DNA of 64,000 nt, from the NCBI RefSeq assembly GCF_042664895.1, contig NZ_JBHTBQ010000044.1, positions 310,001 to 374,000 on the forward strand. Reading direction: 5' to 3'. This DNA comes from Iodobacter arcticus (GTDB lineage: Bacteria > Pseudomonadota > Gammaproteobacteria > Burkholderiales > Chitinibacteraceae). Below the pieces are notes generated by a model. That model did no database searches and was not told where the DNA came from. It worked only from the letters and a program-made list of their open reading frames with translations. This document shows, one piece after another, positions 34,549 to 43,291 of this stretch. The translations under genes were made by a program, and so were the position numbers. Each line of letters begins with the position of its first letter. Positions within the stretch are counted from its first letter, which is position 1.

Positions 34549-36750
34549 TTACCCGCGTATCACACGGATGACTTCATTTACATCTTGCAATTTAATTAAG
34601 ATTCTTTGTAATTGTTCGGCGTCTCTGATTTCTAAAGTAAAGCGCATCATGACGCGTTGATCTTTGCTTTGCGTATTCACTGCGGTGACGTTAATCCGCT
34701 CGCGCGACATGATGTCGCTTAAATCGCGCAATAGCGTATTGCGATTATGGGCTTCTACTAATAAATCGGTCGCAAATACATGGCCGCGCTGAATTCCCCA
34801 GTCGGCATTAATTAAGCGTTCCGGCGCGGCGCTGGCTAGGCGCTTAAGTGTGCTGCAATCACTACGGTGAATCGAGATGCCCCGGCCTTTGGTCACAAAG
34901 CCCATAACATGATCAGGGGGCACGGGTTTGCAGCATTTGGCCAGCAGGGTCATTAGTTTATCGACGCCCTCAATTAAAATACCTTCGCCGTTGCCATTGG
35001 CTCTTGCTGCTTTAATAAAGTCATTAGGCTGCTCGGTGATGGGCTCGATCGGCGCTAGGCTTTCTCTGAATGCTTGGTTGAGCTCGCGCTGAGAAATCTC
35101 TCCCTGGCCAAGCGCGGCGTACAGCTCTTCAATATGCTTGCAGCCTAATTTAACTGCGATGCTGTCTTGATTTGCATCCCGTGCGGCGCAGCGGGCGGCT
35201 TCTTTATCATAAATAGAGCGGCCTGCTTCAAGGGCGATATCCTGATGCTGCTGGCGTATCCAATGACGGATTTTGCTGGCGGCGCGGTGGCTTTTTACAT
35301 AGCCCTGATGCAGCCAGTCTAAGCTTGGCCCGCCTTCTTTGGTGGATAAGATTTCTACTCGCTGGCCGTTTTCTAAAGCGGTATAGAGCGGCACAATCTG
35401 ACCGTTTACTTTGGCACCCCGGCAACGATGGCCTAAATCGGTATGCACATGGTAGGCAAAATCAACGGCAGTACTGCCCTTAGGCAGGGTAATCACGCGG
35501 CCTGCGGGGGTGAGGATATAAATCGTGTCGTCAAATAGCTCGGCTTTAAAGGTCTCGGCGAATTGCGTTTCGCTGGCCATATCTTCGCGCCAATCTAAGA
35601 GCTGGCGTAACCAAGCAATTTTTTCTTCATAGCGCGCATCGCCCTGGCCGCCTTCTTTATAGCGCCAGTGTGCGGCCACGCCGTATTCGGCGTGCTCGTG
35701 CATTTCTATGGTGCGGATTTGTACTTCAACCGCTTTATCATTTTCGCCAATCACGGCCGTGTGCAGGCTGCGATAAAAATTACCTTTGGGGTGGGCAATA
35801 TAATCGTCAAATTCGCCTGGAATAGGTTGCCAAAGATTGTGCACAATACCGAGTGCGGTATAGCAATCTTTTAAATCGGGAACCAGAATACGCACGGCAC
35901 GAATATCGTAAAGCTCGGAGAAATCGAGCTTTTTTTTCTGCATTTTTTTCCAGATGCTGAAAATATGCTTAGGCCGCCCCATTAAATCGGCTTTTACACC
36001 GGCATGATTAAGCTCAATTCTGAGTGTATTGAGCACCCCATCAATAAACTTTTCCCGATCAACCCGGCGCTCGTCTAATAGCTTGGCAATTTTTTTATAG
36101 GTATCAGGGTGCAGATATCTGAAGCCTAAGTCTTCTAATTCCCATTTGATTTGCCATACCCCAAGGCGATTGGCGAGAGGGGCAAATAAATCGAGCGTTT
36201 CTTGGGCAATACGGCGGCGAGTTTCTTCTGGGGCACGGGCTAGTTCGTGCATGGTTTGTGTGCGCCATGCCAGCTTGATCAGTACGGCGCGGATGTCTTC
36301 TACCATAGCGATCAGCATTTTGCGCACGGCTTCAATCTGCTGTGCGGCATCTGCCGATTTACCACCCATGGGGTGGGCCAGGCTGCGTAATTTGCTGACC
36401 TTGCTGGCACCATCAACCAGCCGGGTGACATCGGGGCCAAAGTGGGTGTTAATCAGCTCGATGGGCTGGTTAAGCTGGGTAGGTAGTGCAAATAATAGGG
36501 TGGCGATCACCGAATTTGCATCAAGGCGTAAATCCGCCACAATCGATGCGCTGGCTACGGCGTGCTGAAACAGAGAGCTGCCGGTATCGGTATGGATATG
36601 TTGGCCGTATTGCTCGAATATCCAATCCAGCGCTTGCCGTATGCGTACGATATCGGTGGGCGGGTAGCGCTCAGTAAGGGCGCTCAGCCAGCGATCGGGG
36701 TCTGCTGCTTCAGCAATGGATTGGGCAAGCGGGCGGGTAACGGCAACCAT
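34549..36750 (-). CDS. relA: RelA-type (p)ppGpp synthetase with degenerate hydrolase domain
   Basis: A 733-residue long RSH protein. The N-terminal HD region reads ANSVIATLLFALPTQ where active hydrolases have a His-Asp pair, so hydrolysis is probably lost, as in RelA. The synthetase domain has RPKHIFSIWKKM (near residue 258), ELYDIRAVRILV (near 278) and HPKGNFYRSLHTAV (near 322). The TGS domain follows near 408-470 (DDTIYILTPAGRVITLP), then the helical region, zinc-finger-type CCKPVPPDHVMGF and a C-terminal ACT domain. It makes (p)ppGpp at stalled ribosomes. A SpoT is expected elsewhere in the genome. Confidence 0.93.
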   Translation of the reverse strand: MVAVTRPLAQSIAEAADPDRWLSALTERYPPTDIVRIRQALDWIFEQYGQHIHTDTGSSLFQHAVASASIVADLRLDANSVIATLLFALPTQLNQPIELINTHFGPDVTRLVDGASKVSKLRSLAHPMGGKSADAAQQIEAVRKMLIAMVEDIRAVLIKLAWRTQTMHELARAPEETRRRIAQETLDLFAPLANRLGVWQIKWELEDLGFRYLHPDTYKKIAKLLDERRVDREKFIDGVLNTLRIELNHAGVKADLMGRPKHIFSIWKKMQKKKLDFSELYDIRAVRILVPDLKDCYTALGIVHNLWQPIPGEFDDYIAHPKGNFYRSLHTAVIGENDKAVEVQIRTIEMHEHAEYGVAAHWRYKEGGQGDARYEEKIAWLRQLLDWREDMASETQFAETFKAELFDDTIYILTPAGRVITLPKGSTAVDFAYHVHTDLGHRCRGAKVNGQIVPLYTALENGQRVEILSTKEGGPSLDWLHQGYVKSHRAASKIRHWIRQQHQDIALEAGRSIYDKEAARCAARDANQDSIAVKLGCKHIEELYAALGQGEISQRELNQAFRESLAPIEPITEQPNDFIKAARANGNGEGILIEGVDKLMTLLAKCCKPVPPDHVMGFVTKGRGISIHRSDCSTLKRLASAAPERLINADWGIQRGHVFATDLLVEAHNRNTLLRDLSDIMSRERINVTAVNTQSKDQRVMMRFTLEIRDAEQLQRILIKLQDVNEVIRVIRG

Positions 36751-36802
36751 GGCAAATCACAATAAGAATTTAGAGGCTAATTTTGCCTACTTTGCTTGGC
36801 TA

Positions 36803-36831
36803 GTCATAGAGAGAACTACGTTTATTGTAAA
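36803..36831 (-). promoter_or_regulatory. Possible relA promoter
   Basis: On the minus strand, TTTACA (36831-36826) and TATGAC (36808-36803) are separated by 17 bases, about 53 bases upstream of ATG 36750. The match is fair and nothing else supports it. Confidence 0.3.
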
Positions 36832-36938
36832 TAATTTCTGATTTTTCTTAAAATATATAGGGTTTTTGCTTTCAGCTACAGAGGATCAGTAAGAAGCTAA
36901 GGCGGCAGCAGAGTAAGGGCTTTGCGCTGATATTGTGC

Positions 36939-38450
36939 TCAGAGTTTGAAAAAATGTATTTTTTCTTGTACTAATTCTGTTTGTATTTTGATTTCATCTG
37001 ATGAGCCGGTGAGTTGAGTAGCAAGCTCTGAATTCATGCTGGATATTGAGCCGAATTGTTGTACGGTTGAGCTGATTTGCTCAATCGCGCTGGATTGATC
37101 TGCGGCCGAGGCTGATATTTGTGAAATGAGTTCGGCTGTGCGTTGAATTGCGTTTTCAATTTGATCGAGCGCCTGAATGGCCGCGTCCGATTTTTCAATG
37201 CTCGTTTGCGCCAAACCCTCAATATCAGAAGCGGCAGTTTGGCTGCGTAGCGCCAGTTTTTGTACTTCTACCGCCACTACGGCAAATCCTTTGCCATGCT
37301 CTCCGGCTCGTGCGGCCTCTATGGCGGCGTTTAAGGCGAGCAGATTGGTCTGGTAGGCAATATCGTCGACGATGCTGACTTTCTTTGCGATATTTTTCAT
37401 CACACCTACCGTTTCTCTTACGATTAAAGCGCCATGCTTGGATGCTTCAACCGCGTCTTCAGATTGTCTGACCGATTGCAGGCTATTTTTGAGGGTAAGC
37501 CGGGTGGTGTGCGTGAGCTGGCCCAAGGTAGCGGTGCTTTCTTCAATGCCTGTGGCTAATTCATAGCTGGAGTGATTGAGTGTTTTGGCCGTCATACTAA
37601 TTTGGGCTGATAACGTTGAAAGCGCGGAAACACAGTTTTGCGTGTCTTCAATGACTTGCTTTAAATGCATGCCCATCGCTTTTATTCCTGCTAGCAAGCC
37701 TGTTGTATCTTTGGGGGTCAGTGCTGTTACAACTTGCAAATTGCCAGCCGCAATATGCGTCATCACATTGGCCATTGCGGGCTCGGCCTCTAAAATACGC
37801 AGCACTTTGCGATAAGTAGACGCCACAATAAGGCAGATCATGACAAGTGTAATGACAAGCAAGCCCAAGGCAAGTTGGCTGCTTTTTTGGGCAGTAAGGG
37901 TGGCTATTTTTTCTTCTTCTTGCTGGTAGGCGAGCGCAAGTGGAACAACGGTATCGATCCCTTTACGATGTACGTCATAGAGCGCTTGCAATTTAAGCGC
38001 GGCTTCCTTTAAAGACAGGCTGTCATAGTTTTCTATTGCAGGCAGTAGTTGTTGCTGCAGTAGGGCTAAATACTGTTGTGCCGGGGGATAAGCCGAGTTA
38101 CGCATGGCGTTAACAATGGAGGGTGGGGATGCGCTGTTTTGCCAATATTGCTGGCGTATTTCAAAATTCTTTACGGCTATTTTTAAGTCCTGAGTTAGCT
38201 GCACACGCTGTGCATGATCAATGCTATTGATTAATTGATGTGCCAGTAAGTGGGTTTCTATTAAATTGGCAGGGGGCGGCAGGATATCGGTGGTTAAATC
38301 TTTGCTCGCGATAATGCGCTGATAGCGCGGGCCATTGATTAGAATTTCAGAAGAAATATGCCAAATGATGGCTGTTTGGGTGATTAGTAATAAAACAATA
38401 AGTAAAAGCAGGCTAATAAACTGCCGGCGCACCGTAGTTGCTTTACTCAT
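36939..38450 (-). CDS. Methyl-accepting chemotaxis protein
   Basis: A 503-residue chemoreceptor. ATG 38450 is chosen because GAGGTGGG lies just upstream and the chain then starts with a short basic segment before TM1 (ISLLLLIVLLLITQTAIIWH, residues 12-31). A helical periplasmic domain of about 160 residues is followed by TM2 (LALGLLVITLVMICLIV, near 192-208). The signalling domain contains DIAYQTNLLALNAAIEAARA, then GEHGKGFAVVAVEVQKLA. The sensor looks like a four-helix bundle; no ligand can be proposed. It is on the same strand as relA, 188 bases upstream of it. Confidence 0.9.
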   Translation of the reverse strand: MSKATTVRRQFISLLLLIVLLLITQTAIIWHISSEILINGPRYQRIIASKDLTTDILPPPANLIETHLLAHQLINSIDHAQRVQLTQDLKIAVKNFEIRQQYWQNSASPPSIVNAMRNSAYPPAQQYLALLQQQLLPAIENYDSLSLKEAALKLQALYDVHRKGIDTVVPLALAYQQEEEKIATLTAQKSSQLALGLLVITLVMICLIVASTYRKVLRILEAEPAMANVMTHIAAGNLQVVTALTPKDTTGLLAGIKAMGMHLKQVIEDTQNCVSALSTLSAQISMTAKTLNHSSYELATGIEESTATLGQLTHTTRLTLKNSLQSVRQSEDAVEASKHGALIVRETVGVMKNIAKKVSIVDDIAYQTNLLALNAAIEAARAGEHGKGFAVVAVEVQKLALRSQTAASDIEGLAQTSIEKSDAAIQALDQIENAIQRTAELISQISASAADQSSAIEQISSTVQQFGSISSMNSELATQLTGSSDEIKIQTELVQEKIHFFKL

Positions 38451-38638
38451 TACCCACCTCAGGCTGATTGAATAAAATAAGAAATCAAGCATCAGGCAGA
38501 GTAAAGCATGGGGGCTTTATCTTTTAATATGATACTTACGTATCTATATCTTATTTAATCTGATGGCTTAATTTCTTCTTTTATAGCTTAGTCTAGGCTG
38601 TGTCTTTCTCAAATAAATATAGCTTTGATTTGCTTAAT

Positions 38639-39517
38639 TTAATAGCGTTCACCTGCACTTAATTCATCTTGTAAGCGATGCAGCAGGGCAAGCCTTTGTG
38701 GGCTAATTGTGCCTTCTTCTACCCCTGCGCGCATGCCACAATCTGGTTCTTGGCGGTGGCGGCAGTTGTGAAAGCGGCAAGTGCCAATGCGCTCTCTCAA
38801 TTCTGGAAAATAAGCCGGTAAATCTTGCGCCGTGATATGCGCCAAACCAAAGGACTGCAAGCCTGGCGAATCAATCAGCGCCGATTCTGCATCCAAATGA
38901 TAAAACGTGGCATTGGTGGTGGTGTGCTTACCTGCGTCCAGCGCGATAGAAATCTCATTCACTCGTGCATTGGCGTCTGGCAGTAGCGCATTGGTAATGG
39001 TGGATTTGCCCATGCCTGATTGCCCCACCAATACCGAAATATGCCCAACTAAAGAAGCACGCAGCGGGGCGATATTATCCAGCGCAGAAATTTCAACCAC
39101 GTTGTAGCCCAGATTTACAAAGTATTGCAGTCGCTCTTTTGCCGCCGCCGCTGTTGGTAAATCGCATTTATTTAAGCAGATTAGGGTTTGAATACCGCCT
39201 GCTTCTGCCGCAATGGCACAGCGACTGATCAGCTCGGTAGAAAAGCTAGGCTCGGATGCCAGCACAATAATCAGCTGGGTGACATTGGCCGCGATCAGCT
39301 TGCTTTTCCAAGCATCAGAGCGATAAAGCAGGGTTTTACGCTCTAATACGCGCTCAATCACCGCTTGCTCATCGTTCAATATCTGGATGTCGACTAAATC
39401 GCCACAGGCGTAATCCGTTTTTTTGCCACGGGTACTGGCCCGAAGGCGCTGGCCATGAGTGCATTCAACGATATAAGACCTGCCGTGGCTAGCGACGATA
39501 CGGGCTGTTTCTGTCAT
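38639..39517 (-). CDS. rsgA: Ribosome small-subunit-dependent GTPase RsgA
   Basis: A 292-residue circularly permuted GTPase acting late in 30S maturation. The N-terminal OB domain is followed by LICLNKCDLP (G4), then GQSGMGKSTITNALL (G1, near residue 165) and DSPGLQSFGL (G3, near 216). The C-terminal zinc-binding motif is CRFHNCRHRQEPDCGM. The order G4-G1-G3 confirms the permutation. Its ATG overlaps the stop of phhB by four bases, indicating translational coupling. Confidence 0.95.
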   Translation of the reverse strand: MTETARIVASHGRSYIVECTHGQRLRASTRGKKTDYACGDLVDIQILNDEQAVIERVLERKTLLYRSDAWKSKLIAANVTQLIIVLASEPSFSTELISRCAIAAEAGGIQTLICLNKCDLPTAAAAKERLQYFVNLGYNVVEISALDNIAPLRASLVGHISVLVGQSGMGKSTITNALLPDANARVNEISIALDAGKHTTTNATFYHLDAESALIDSPGLQSFGLAHITAQDLPAYFPELRERIGTCRFHNCRHRQEPDCGMRAGVEEGTISPQRLALLHRLQDELSAGERY

Positions 39518-39840
39518 GAATTCGCTTTCAATGTGAGTGCGTCCGAACGTGCGGCGCAGATAAAATCATTACGGCTGATGCCGTTGGCGGAATGAGTATT
39601 CCAGCGCACGCGGCAGCGGCTGTAGCTAACGTCTAAATCGGGGTGGTGATCTTGCTGATTGGCCATCCAAGCCACGGCATTTACAAAACCCATGGTTTCG
39701 TAAAAGTTTTTAAAGCGAAATGTTTTCTCTAGATAAGTATCAGTCACGATCCAGTCTTGCAGATCGGTAGACAGCATTTCTGCTTCTACTTCGCTGAGCT
39801 TAGCTGCGCCATCTTGGCAATTTTCTGTAGTGAGTGACAT
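39514..39840 (-). CDS. phhB: 4a-hydroxytetrahydrobiopterin (pterin-4a-carbinolamine) dehydratase
   Basis: A 108-residue dehydratase of the PCD/DCoH family. The active-site block NQQDHHPDLDVSYSRCRVRW (about residues 61-80) is intact, with the expected HH and later His. It recycles the pterin cofactor of aromatic amino acid hydroxylases. It precedes rsgA with an ATGA overlap. A phenylalanine hydroxylase gene is not in the window. Confidence 0.93.
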   Translation of the reverse strand: MSLTTENCQDGAAKLSEVEAEMLSTDLQDWIVTDTYLEKTFRFKNFYETMGFVNAVAWMANQQDHHPDLDVSYSRCRVRWNTHSANGISRNDFICAARSDALTLKANS

Positions 39841-39881
39841 TTTTAATTCTCTCTCTGGGGGATGAATGATTAGTAATTAGT

Positions 39882-41129
39882 CTAATTTAGTTTTTTCAAG
39901 GCCGCGATGCGTAATGCTGCAGGGGGGTGACTATCGTAAAACAGACTGTGCCAAGGATCGGGCGTGAGTGTGGCGGCATTGTCGCGATAAAGCTTCACCA
40001 ATGCGTTAATCAAATCGTTGGCTGATGCTTGTTCTGCTGCATAGGCATCGGCTTCATATTCATGCTTGCGCGATGACATTGAGCTGAGCGGGGCAAAAAT
40101 AAAAGTAAAAACCGGCATCACTAAAAAGAATAGCAAGAGGGCGGTAGCGGTGGATTGGCTATTTACGCCAAGACCCTGATAAAACCATAATTCTTGCTTT
40201 AATTGCCCTAAAACCCACAGCATGCCCAGCATCAGGCCAAAGGTCCACAGCATCCGTTTGGCAATATGGCGATGCTTAAAGTGGCCTAATTCATGGGCTA
40301 ATACGGCGGTCACTTCGCTGGCATTTAAATGCTTGAGCAGGGTATCAAAAAACACAATTCGCTTGGCTTTACCAAGGCCGGTGAAATAAGCATTGCCATG
40401 GCTGGAGCGTTTGGAGCCATCCATTACAAAAATGCCATTGGTTTTAAAACCGCAGCGGCTTAAGAGTGATTCGATACGCTGTTTTAAATCTGGATCAGAT
40501 AGCGGCTCAAATTTATTAAAAATAGGCGCAATAAACGTCGGGAACGCCCACATTAATAAAAGTGAAAATCCTACCCATACGGCCCAAACCCATAGCCACC
40601 AATAGCTGCCCATTTGCTCCATTAGCCAAAGCACGCCAGCTAATAGCGGCAGGCCAATTACGGCGGCTACGGCGGTGGTTTTAAGTGTATCGGCAATAAA
40701 TAGTTTGGCGCTCATATTATTAAAGCCAAAACTGGCTTCAATTTTAAAAGTGGAAATTAAAGTAAACGGCAGGGTGATTAAGCTATGGATAAGGGTAATG
40801 CCCATAATCAGGGCGACACCGCCCCAAAGTGGCGAGCTAAACCAGCTTGAGATCAGTTGATTAATCCATTCAATCCCGCCACCCAAAGTAAATGCGCCTA
40901 AAAGCATGGCTTCAAACAGGGTAACGATCATGCCAAAACGTGTTTTTGCCACAGTGTAATCGGCCGCGCGCTGATGCGAGGCTTGGGTGATCTCAGAGAT
41001 AAACTCTGCAGGAACGCTGCCTCTATGGCGTTTTACATGGTTGATATGGCGCATCGCCAGCCAGAGTTGCAATATGACGCTGGCCGTTAAAGCAAACAGA
41101 AAGAGGAGGGAGAACTGATTTGCGTTCAT
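39882..41129 (-). CDS. M48 family (Ste24/CAAX-type) membrane metallopeptidase
   Basis: A 415-residue integral membrane protease with about six hydrophobic segments. The zinc motif is VLAHELGHFKHRHIAKRM (near residue 270) and the third ligand is in RKHEYEADAYAAEQ (near 348). This is the Ste24-like layout. Start ATG 41129 is chosen because upstream in-frame starts would overlap the beginning of orn; its ribosome binding site is weak. It is divergent from orn with only 44 bases between starts, so the two promoters must overlap. Confidence 0.9.
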   Translation of the reverse strand: MNANQFSLLFLFALTASVILQLWLAMRHINHVKRHRGSVPAEFISEITQASHQRAADYTVAKTRFGMIVTLFEAMLLGAFTLGGGIEWINQLISSWFSSPLWGGVALIMGITLIHSLITLPFTLISTFKIEASFGFNNMSAKLFIADTLKTTAVAAVIGLPLLAGVLWLMEQMGSYWWLWVWAVWVGFSLLLMWAFPTFIAPIFNKFEPLSDPDLKQRIESLLSRCGFKTNGIFVMDGSKRSSHGNAYFTGLGKAKRIVFFDTLLKHLNASEVTAVLAHELGHFKHRHIAKRMLWTFGLMLGMLWVLGQLKQELWFYQGLGVNSQSTATALLLFFLVMPVFTFIFAPLSSMSSRKHEYEADAYAAEQASANDLINALVKLYRDNAATLTPDPWHSLFYDSHPPAALRIAALKKLN

Positions 41130-41173
41130 TTGCGGGTAAAATAGCATTTTTGTGTGATTGAATAAGGCCAAGT

Positions 41174-41746
41174 ATGCCACAAGACAAGAACCACCTCATC
41201 TGGGTTGATATGGAGATGACTGGGCTTGATCCCGAGAAAGAGCGCGTGATCGAAATTGCCGTCATTATTACCGATAGCAATCTGAATATGATTGCCGAAG
41301 GCCCCGTATTTGTGGTGCATCAGGACGATAGCATTTTAGATGCAATGGATGATTGGAATAAAAACACTCATGGTAAATCGGGCTTAATCGATAAAGTAAA
41401 AGCATCGACCTTTACTGAGGCGGAAGTCGAAGCGCAACTCATTGCCTTTTTGGAACAATACGTGCCTAAAGGCGCATCGCCACTCTGTGGTAATTCGGTG
41501 CATCAGGATCGCCGCTTTTTGGTGAAATACCTGCCTACTTTGGAAGAGTTCTTCCATTACCGTAATCTGGACGTATCCACACTCAAAGAGCTGTGCAAAC
41601 GCTGGCAGCCAGAAATCGCCAAGCAATTTAAAAAGCGCGGCGCACATACCGCTTTAGCGGATATCCAAGAATCGATTGATGAGCTGAAGTTTTACCGCGA
41701 AAACTTTATTCGAGAGCCTGTGGGAATCGTTCCCGCGGCGGTTTGA
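41174..41746 (+). CDS. orn: Oligoribonuclease
   Basis: A 190-residue 3'-5' exonuclease of the DEDDh type, degrading 2-5 nucleotide RNAs and pGpG. DMEMTGLDPEKERVIEIA near the N-terminus gives the D and E. CGNSVHQDRRFL (near residue 98) gives the second D, and HTALADIQESIDEL (near 151) gives the last H and D. Length and motifs are standard. Confidence 0.96.
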   Translation: MPQDKNHLIWVDMEMTGLDPEKERVIEIAVIITDSNLNMIAEGPVFVVHQDDSILDAMDDWNKNTHGKSGLIDKVKASTFTEAEVEAQLIAFLEQYVPKGASPLCGNSVHQDRRFLVKYLPTLEEFFHYRNLDVSTLKELCKRWQPEIAKQFKKRGAHTALADIQESIDELKFYRENFIREPVGIVPAAV

Positions 41747-41803
41747 AAAGGGTCGGGTGGGCTGTGTCCTTCATAGACATTATCTAAGAGCGACGATAAT
41801 AGC

Positions 41804-41872
41804 CCGTCATCCCCGAGTGTTTTTATCGGGGATCCAGTAGTGCAGCTGGATTCCCGCCGATCCGGAATGACG
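41804..41872. repeat. R7 repeat, long form
   Basis: CGTCATCCCCGA at 41804 with TCGGGGAT, then CCAG and CTGG flanking a small loop, then ATTCCC paired with GGAATGACG ending at 41872. The outer CGTCAT pairs with ATGACG. A short version lies at 4212-4244. Similar units are widespread in proteobacteria. Confidence 0.75.
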
Positions 41873-41880
41873 CCTTGGGC

Positions 41881-41938
41881 TTAGCCCATGCGGATGGATA
41901 AGCCTTACGCGTGGGCACAAAATCCTGCCCACCCTACA
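41881..41938. repeat. R4 right half
   Basis: CTTAGCCCATGCGGATGGAT at the left and GCGTGGGCACAAAATCC then TGCCCACCCTACAC at the right. It matches the right half of the R4 palindromes (for example 13703-13730); the left half is decayed. Confidence 0.7.
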
Positions 41939-41975
41939 CATTTGTTTTTATTTGAAATCTAAAGGTGTCACCCCC

Positions 41976-42455
41976 ATGTTGGTATTAGCAACTCAGCTCG
42001 GCCGCGTGCTGTTGGCGCGCGGTCAGAGCGTAACAACCGCAGAATCTTGCACTGGTGGCCTGATTGCCGGAGCAATTACCGATGTGGCAGGCAGTTCGGC
42101 TTGGTTTGAGCGTGGCTTTATTACTTATTCCAACGAAGCCAAAATGGATATGCTTGCCGTCCCGCCTGATTTTATTGCCAAGCTGGGTGCCGTGAGCGAG
42201 CCCGTCGTAGCCGCTATGGTGCAAGGCGCTTGTCATTTAGCCAGCGCTGAATGGGGAGTTGCCGTCAGCGGTGTGGCAGGCCCTGCGGGGGGCAGCGTTG
42301 AAAAGCCGGTGGGTACAGTCTGCTTTGCTTTTGCCGGGCCGGCAGGAATTATCACCGAACAAGAATTATTTGATGGCGACAGGCGCGACGTGCGTATGCA
42401 AACAGTACGCCATGCGCTGATTCGCCTGATTGAGTTGATTGAAGAACAAGATTAA
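41976..42455 (+). CDS. pncC: Nicotinamide-nucleotide amidohydrolase, stand-alone CinA C-terminal domain
   Basis: A 159-residue PncC-type enzyme that deamidates NMN to NaMN in pyridine nucleotide salvage. Motifs are TTAESCTGGLIAGAIT (near residue 22, with the active-site Ser), FERGFITYSNEAKMDMLAV (near 46) and AVSGVAGPAGG (near 96). The MoCF-like domain of full CinA is absent, as in many proteobacteria. ATG 41976, with AAGGTG upstream, is preferred to an in-frame TTG at 41952. Confidence 0.92.
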   Translation: MLVLATQLGRVLLARGQSVTTAESCTGGLIAGAITDVAGSSAWFERGFITYSNEAKMDMLAVPPDFIAKLGAVSEPVVAAMVQGACHLASAEWGVAVSGVAGPAGGSVEKPVGTVCFAFAGPAGIITEQELFDGDRRDVRMQTVRHALIRLIELIEEQD

Positions 42456-42474
42456 TTGGAATAACTCTCTTAAA

Positions 42475-42619
42475 AAAATCTGTAGACACAGAGAACACAG
42501 AGGGGCAATACAGTTCACGGAGAAAAAAATCAGCTGAGGCTACGTTATTTTAATGAGATAAAGATTTTCTCTGTGTGCTCTGTGGTCTGATTTTTATCTC
42601 TGTGTCTACAGGTTTTTTT
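42475..42619. repeat. R1b palindrome directly upstream of the Ntn hydrolase
   Basis: Left arm AATCTGTAGACACAGAGAAC (from about 42480), then ACAGAGG and TTCACGGAGAAAA. Right arm TTTTCTCTGTGTGCTCTGTGG, then ATCTCTGTGTCTACAGGTTT, ending near 42619. It combines R1b outer ends with R1-type inner parts, which links the two families. ATG 42645 lies 26 bases after it. Confidence 0.8.
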
Positions 42620-42644
42620 AGAACTGCGTTAATAAGGAAAATAA

Positions 42645-43241
42645 ATGACCACGGTAGTTGTCGTTAAAAAAGGCGATCAAATCGCCATTGCGGCGGATAG
42701 CCAATCTACTTTTGGTGATACTCGGCTAGGTGCAGGGGACGATGCTTGCTGGAATAAAATTTTTGCTGCGCACGATGGATATTTTTCGATTGCAGGCAGT
42801 GCTGCTCACGATTTAGTTTTGCAAGCGGCGCTTAAAAAAGTAAAAAATCTGGATTTTAGCGACAGACCCGCTATTTTTGAAAGCTTCAGAAAGCTACACC
42901 CCAAGCTTAAAGACGACTTCTTTCTAAAAGTAGACGAAGAAGACGACGATCCCTACGAATCCAGCCAAATGACCGTGCTGCTGGCTAATCCTCACGGTAT
43001 TTTTGCTGTTTATAGCCTGCGTGAAGTTTATGAATACCAGCGTTTCTGGGGCATAGGCAGTGGCCGTGATTATGCAATTGGCGCGATGAATGCCGTTTAC
43101 GATAACCCTGATTTAAGCGCGGCTGATATCGCCCGTATCGGGATTGAAGCAGGCTGTGCTTTTGACGTGAGTTCATCTATGCCAATGACTAGCTATACCG
43201 TTGAACGCGTGCAATCTGGCGCGACTAAAACTGGAAAATAA
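42645..43241 (+). CDS. Proteasome-like (HslV-related) Ntn hydrolase
   Basis: A 198-residue protein starting MTTVVVVKKGDQIAIAADSQ, closely parallel to HslV (TT, then AxDxQ). Numbering from the Thr after Met: Thr1, Asp17 and Lys37 (NKIF) align with the HslV Thr1/Asp17/Lys33 catalytic set, with a four-residue insertion before the Lys. FSIAGSAAHD and GIGSGRDYAIGAMNAVYDN match the HslV segments around its oxyanion and IGSGG regions. Residues about 88-105 are an acidic insertion (KVDEEDDDPYESS). No HslU ATPase is adjacent. Similar proteins are common in databases as uncharacterised Ntn hydrolases; true HslV is expected elsewhere. AAGGA precedes the ATG. Confidence 0.8.
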   Translation: MTTVVVVKKGDQIAIAADSQSTFGDTRLGAGDDACWNKIFAAHDGYFSIAGSAAHDLVLQAALKKVKNLDFSDRPAIFESFRKLHPKLKDDFFLKVDEEDDDPYESSQMTVLLANPHGIFAVYSLREVYEYQRFWGIGSGRDYAIGAMNAVYDNPDLSAADIARIGIEAGCAFDVSSSMPMTSYTVERVQSGATKTGK

Positions 43242-43245
43242 TACT

Positions 43246-43276
43246 TGTGACTCAATATTTTGAGTCACAGCTTTTT
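43246..43276 (+). terminator. Rho-independent terminator after the Ntn hydrolase gene
   Basis: TGTGACTCAA (43246-43255) and TTGAGTCACA (43260-43269) form a perfect 10-bp stem with loop TATT, followed by GCTTTTT. It lies 5 bases after the stop codon and ends 16 bases before the hslO start, so hslO likely has little room for its own promoter and may depend on read-through. Confidence 0.75.
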
Positions 43277-43291
43277 AAGTCGAGAGTAAAA

